Assembly (NCBI RefSeq): GCF_001641265.1
Contig: NW_020167524.1
Coordinates: 806,001 to 870,000, forward strand
Source of the DNA: Pseudogymnoascus destructans
Lineage: Eukaryota > Ascomycota > Leotiomycetes > Thelebolales > Thelebolaceae
Reading direction: 5' to 3'
Length of the DNA: 64,000 nucleotides
Part shown: positions 63,111 through 64,000 of the stretch, piece after piece
How positions within the stretch are numbered: position 1 is the stretch's first letter
Layout of the letters: every line of letters begins with the position of its first letter
Notes under the pieces: generated by a model
Told to the model about the DNA's origin: nothing
What the model saw: only the letters and a program-made list of their open reading frames with translations
Database searches by the model: none
Made by a program: the position numbers and the translations under genes

Positions 63111-64000
63111 ATGCCCCCGGCCTTGTTGAGCCATGCCTCCCTCTCCGCGCCGACGACACTCCCGACAACGACACCACCGATGAACAGACCTCGAGAGATG
63201 GATGCGCGCGGGGAGCATGGACCCAGAGATGCGGCTGTCTGTCCTACCGACGACGAGGCGGTGACGCCGAGGAAGCGCCCGAATAAACAGAGCGTGGACT
63301 ATCTCTGGCGAAGTGGGCTCGCCGGCGGTCTTGCCGGATGCGCTGTACGTGACACTCTCCGTTCTTCCTCTCAGTCGCAATCGTGCTAATAGTACCCCCC
63401 AGGCTAAATCAGTTGTTGCGCCGCTTGACCGAGTCAAAATCCTCTTCCAGTCCTCCAATCCACAGTTCGCGAGATATGCCGGATCCTGGGCTGGCGTTTT
63501 CGCCGCGATGAGCACCATATACCGTGACGAAGGCGCTGTCGGACTCTACCGCGGGCACTCTGCGACGATCCTCCGTATCTTCCCCTATGCCGCCATCAAG
63601 TTTCTGGCGTACGAACAGATACGATCCGTCATAGTCCACAGCCCCGAGCACGAAACACCTCTCCGACGACTCCTCTCTGGCAGTCTGGCAGGCGTGACGA
63701 GCGTCTTCTTCACGTACCCGCTCGAAGTCATCAGAGTGCGCCTGGCATTCGAGACGAGGAAAGACCACCGCAATGGCCTCACCAACATTGTCAGGACGAT
63801 ATACCACGAGCAGCCGGCGGCGCGCCGGCCAACCCCGTCGATAACATCGACTTCCGCGCCTGTCGCAACTGTCCAGGCGGCTGAGAAGGTTGCAGTCGAA
63901 ACACTTCATAAAGTCGCACCCCAAGGCGGCCTGATAAACTTCTATCGTGGGTTCTCGCCGACGATGCTGGGAATGCTTCCGTATGCTGGGATGTCGTTTT
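63111..64000 (+). CDS. leu5: Leu5-type mitochondrial carrier, cut by the window end
   Basis: Exon 1 runs to 63344, an intron to 63402, and exon 2 continues past 64000. The join reads GLAGCAAKSVVAPLDRVKILFQ, the first Px(D/E)xx(K/R) carrier signature. The second repeat has SVFFTYPLEVIRVRLAFE and the third begins near GFSPTMLGMLPYAGMSF. This sequence is typical of Leu5/SLC25A42-type carriers, which bring coenzyme A into mitochondria. The start is uncertain; Met at 63180 is an alternative to 63111. The last carrier helices lie outside the window. Confidence 0.88.

Noticed and set aside
1..64000. CRISPR arrays, operons, Shine-Dalgarno sites, bacterial promoters
   Set aside because: The window is eukaryotic; none of the repeats has CRISPR spacing.

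Overview
The window reads as nuclear DNA of a filamentous ascomycete (Pezizomycotina, perhaps Eurotiomycetes). Its intact host genes have short GT-AG introns and recognisable fungal products: the mitochondrial RNA helicase SUV3, a vacuolar R-SNARE, TSC1/hamartin, peroxin 12, mitochondrial uL23m, an MT-A70 (METTL4-like) methyltransferase and a Leu5-type mitochondrial carrier. The order is read directly; the taxonomic placement is inference.

Layout. 1-14.1 kb: one uncharacterised minus-strand host gene cut into three blocks by a hAT DNA transposon (1660-5924) and a complete Ty3/Gypsy chromovirus (6327-13153), each with perfect target-site duplications. 15.1-18.9 kb: SUV3 and an R-SNARE. 19.3-24.4 kb: a Ty1/Copia element with identical LTRs but a decayed gag-pol. 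24.4-26.5 kb: a broken SANT/chromodomain gene and a small Cys-rich ORF. 26.5-32.9 kb: a second, divergent hAT family. 32.9-37.2 kb: a 5'-truncated gene and weak ORFs. 37.2-43.1 kb: a full-length, apparently intact hAT element of the first family, lodged in a minisatellite. 43.1-54.3 kb: a transposon graveyard with solo LTRs, a DUF7924-like gene and pogo/Fot transposons. 54.4-64 kb: an ordinary host block.

The outstanding observation is the gene content of the hAT elements. Both families have the same order: BED-finger hAT transposase (minus), an unrecognised accessory gene (minus), then a gene for a histone H3-like protein (plus). In the intact element (37218-43117) the predicted H3 begins with the canonical ARxKQTAR tail but has arginine in place of K9, threonine for K14 and methionine for K18, on an otherwise well-kept histone fold. 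The other family encodes a different H3-like protein with a long N-terminal extension and a two-residue longer loop 1, as in CENP-A. The accessory proteins of the two families share motifs and have three introns at matching positions and phases. Almost every intron and spacer carries a tandem pair of an element-specific motif of about 10 bp spaced one helical turn apart (GATTACCAGAA type in one family, TTACTATAA type in the other). I infer a transposon-borne chromatin-manipulation system: perhaps a sequence-specific protein that recognises the paired sites and a variant H3 that cannot carry H3K9 methylation. I know of no description of such a system, but could not search for one.

A second unusual point is an antisense gene in the Ty3 element, between pol and the 3' LTR, encoding a protein with a perfect Zn2Cys6 cysteine spacing.
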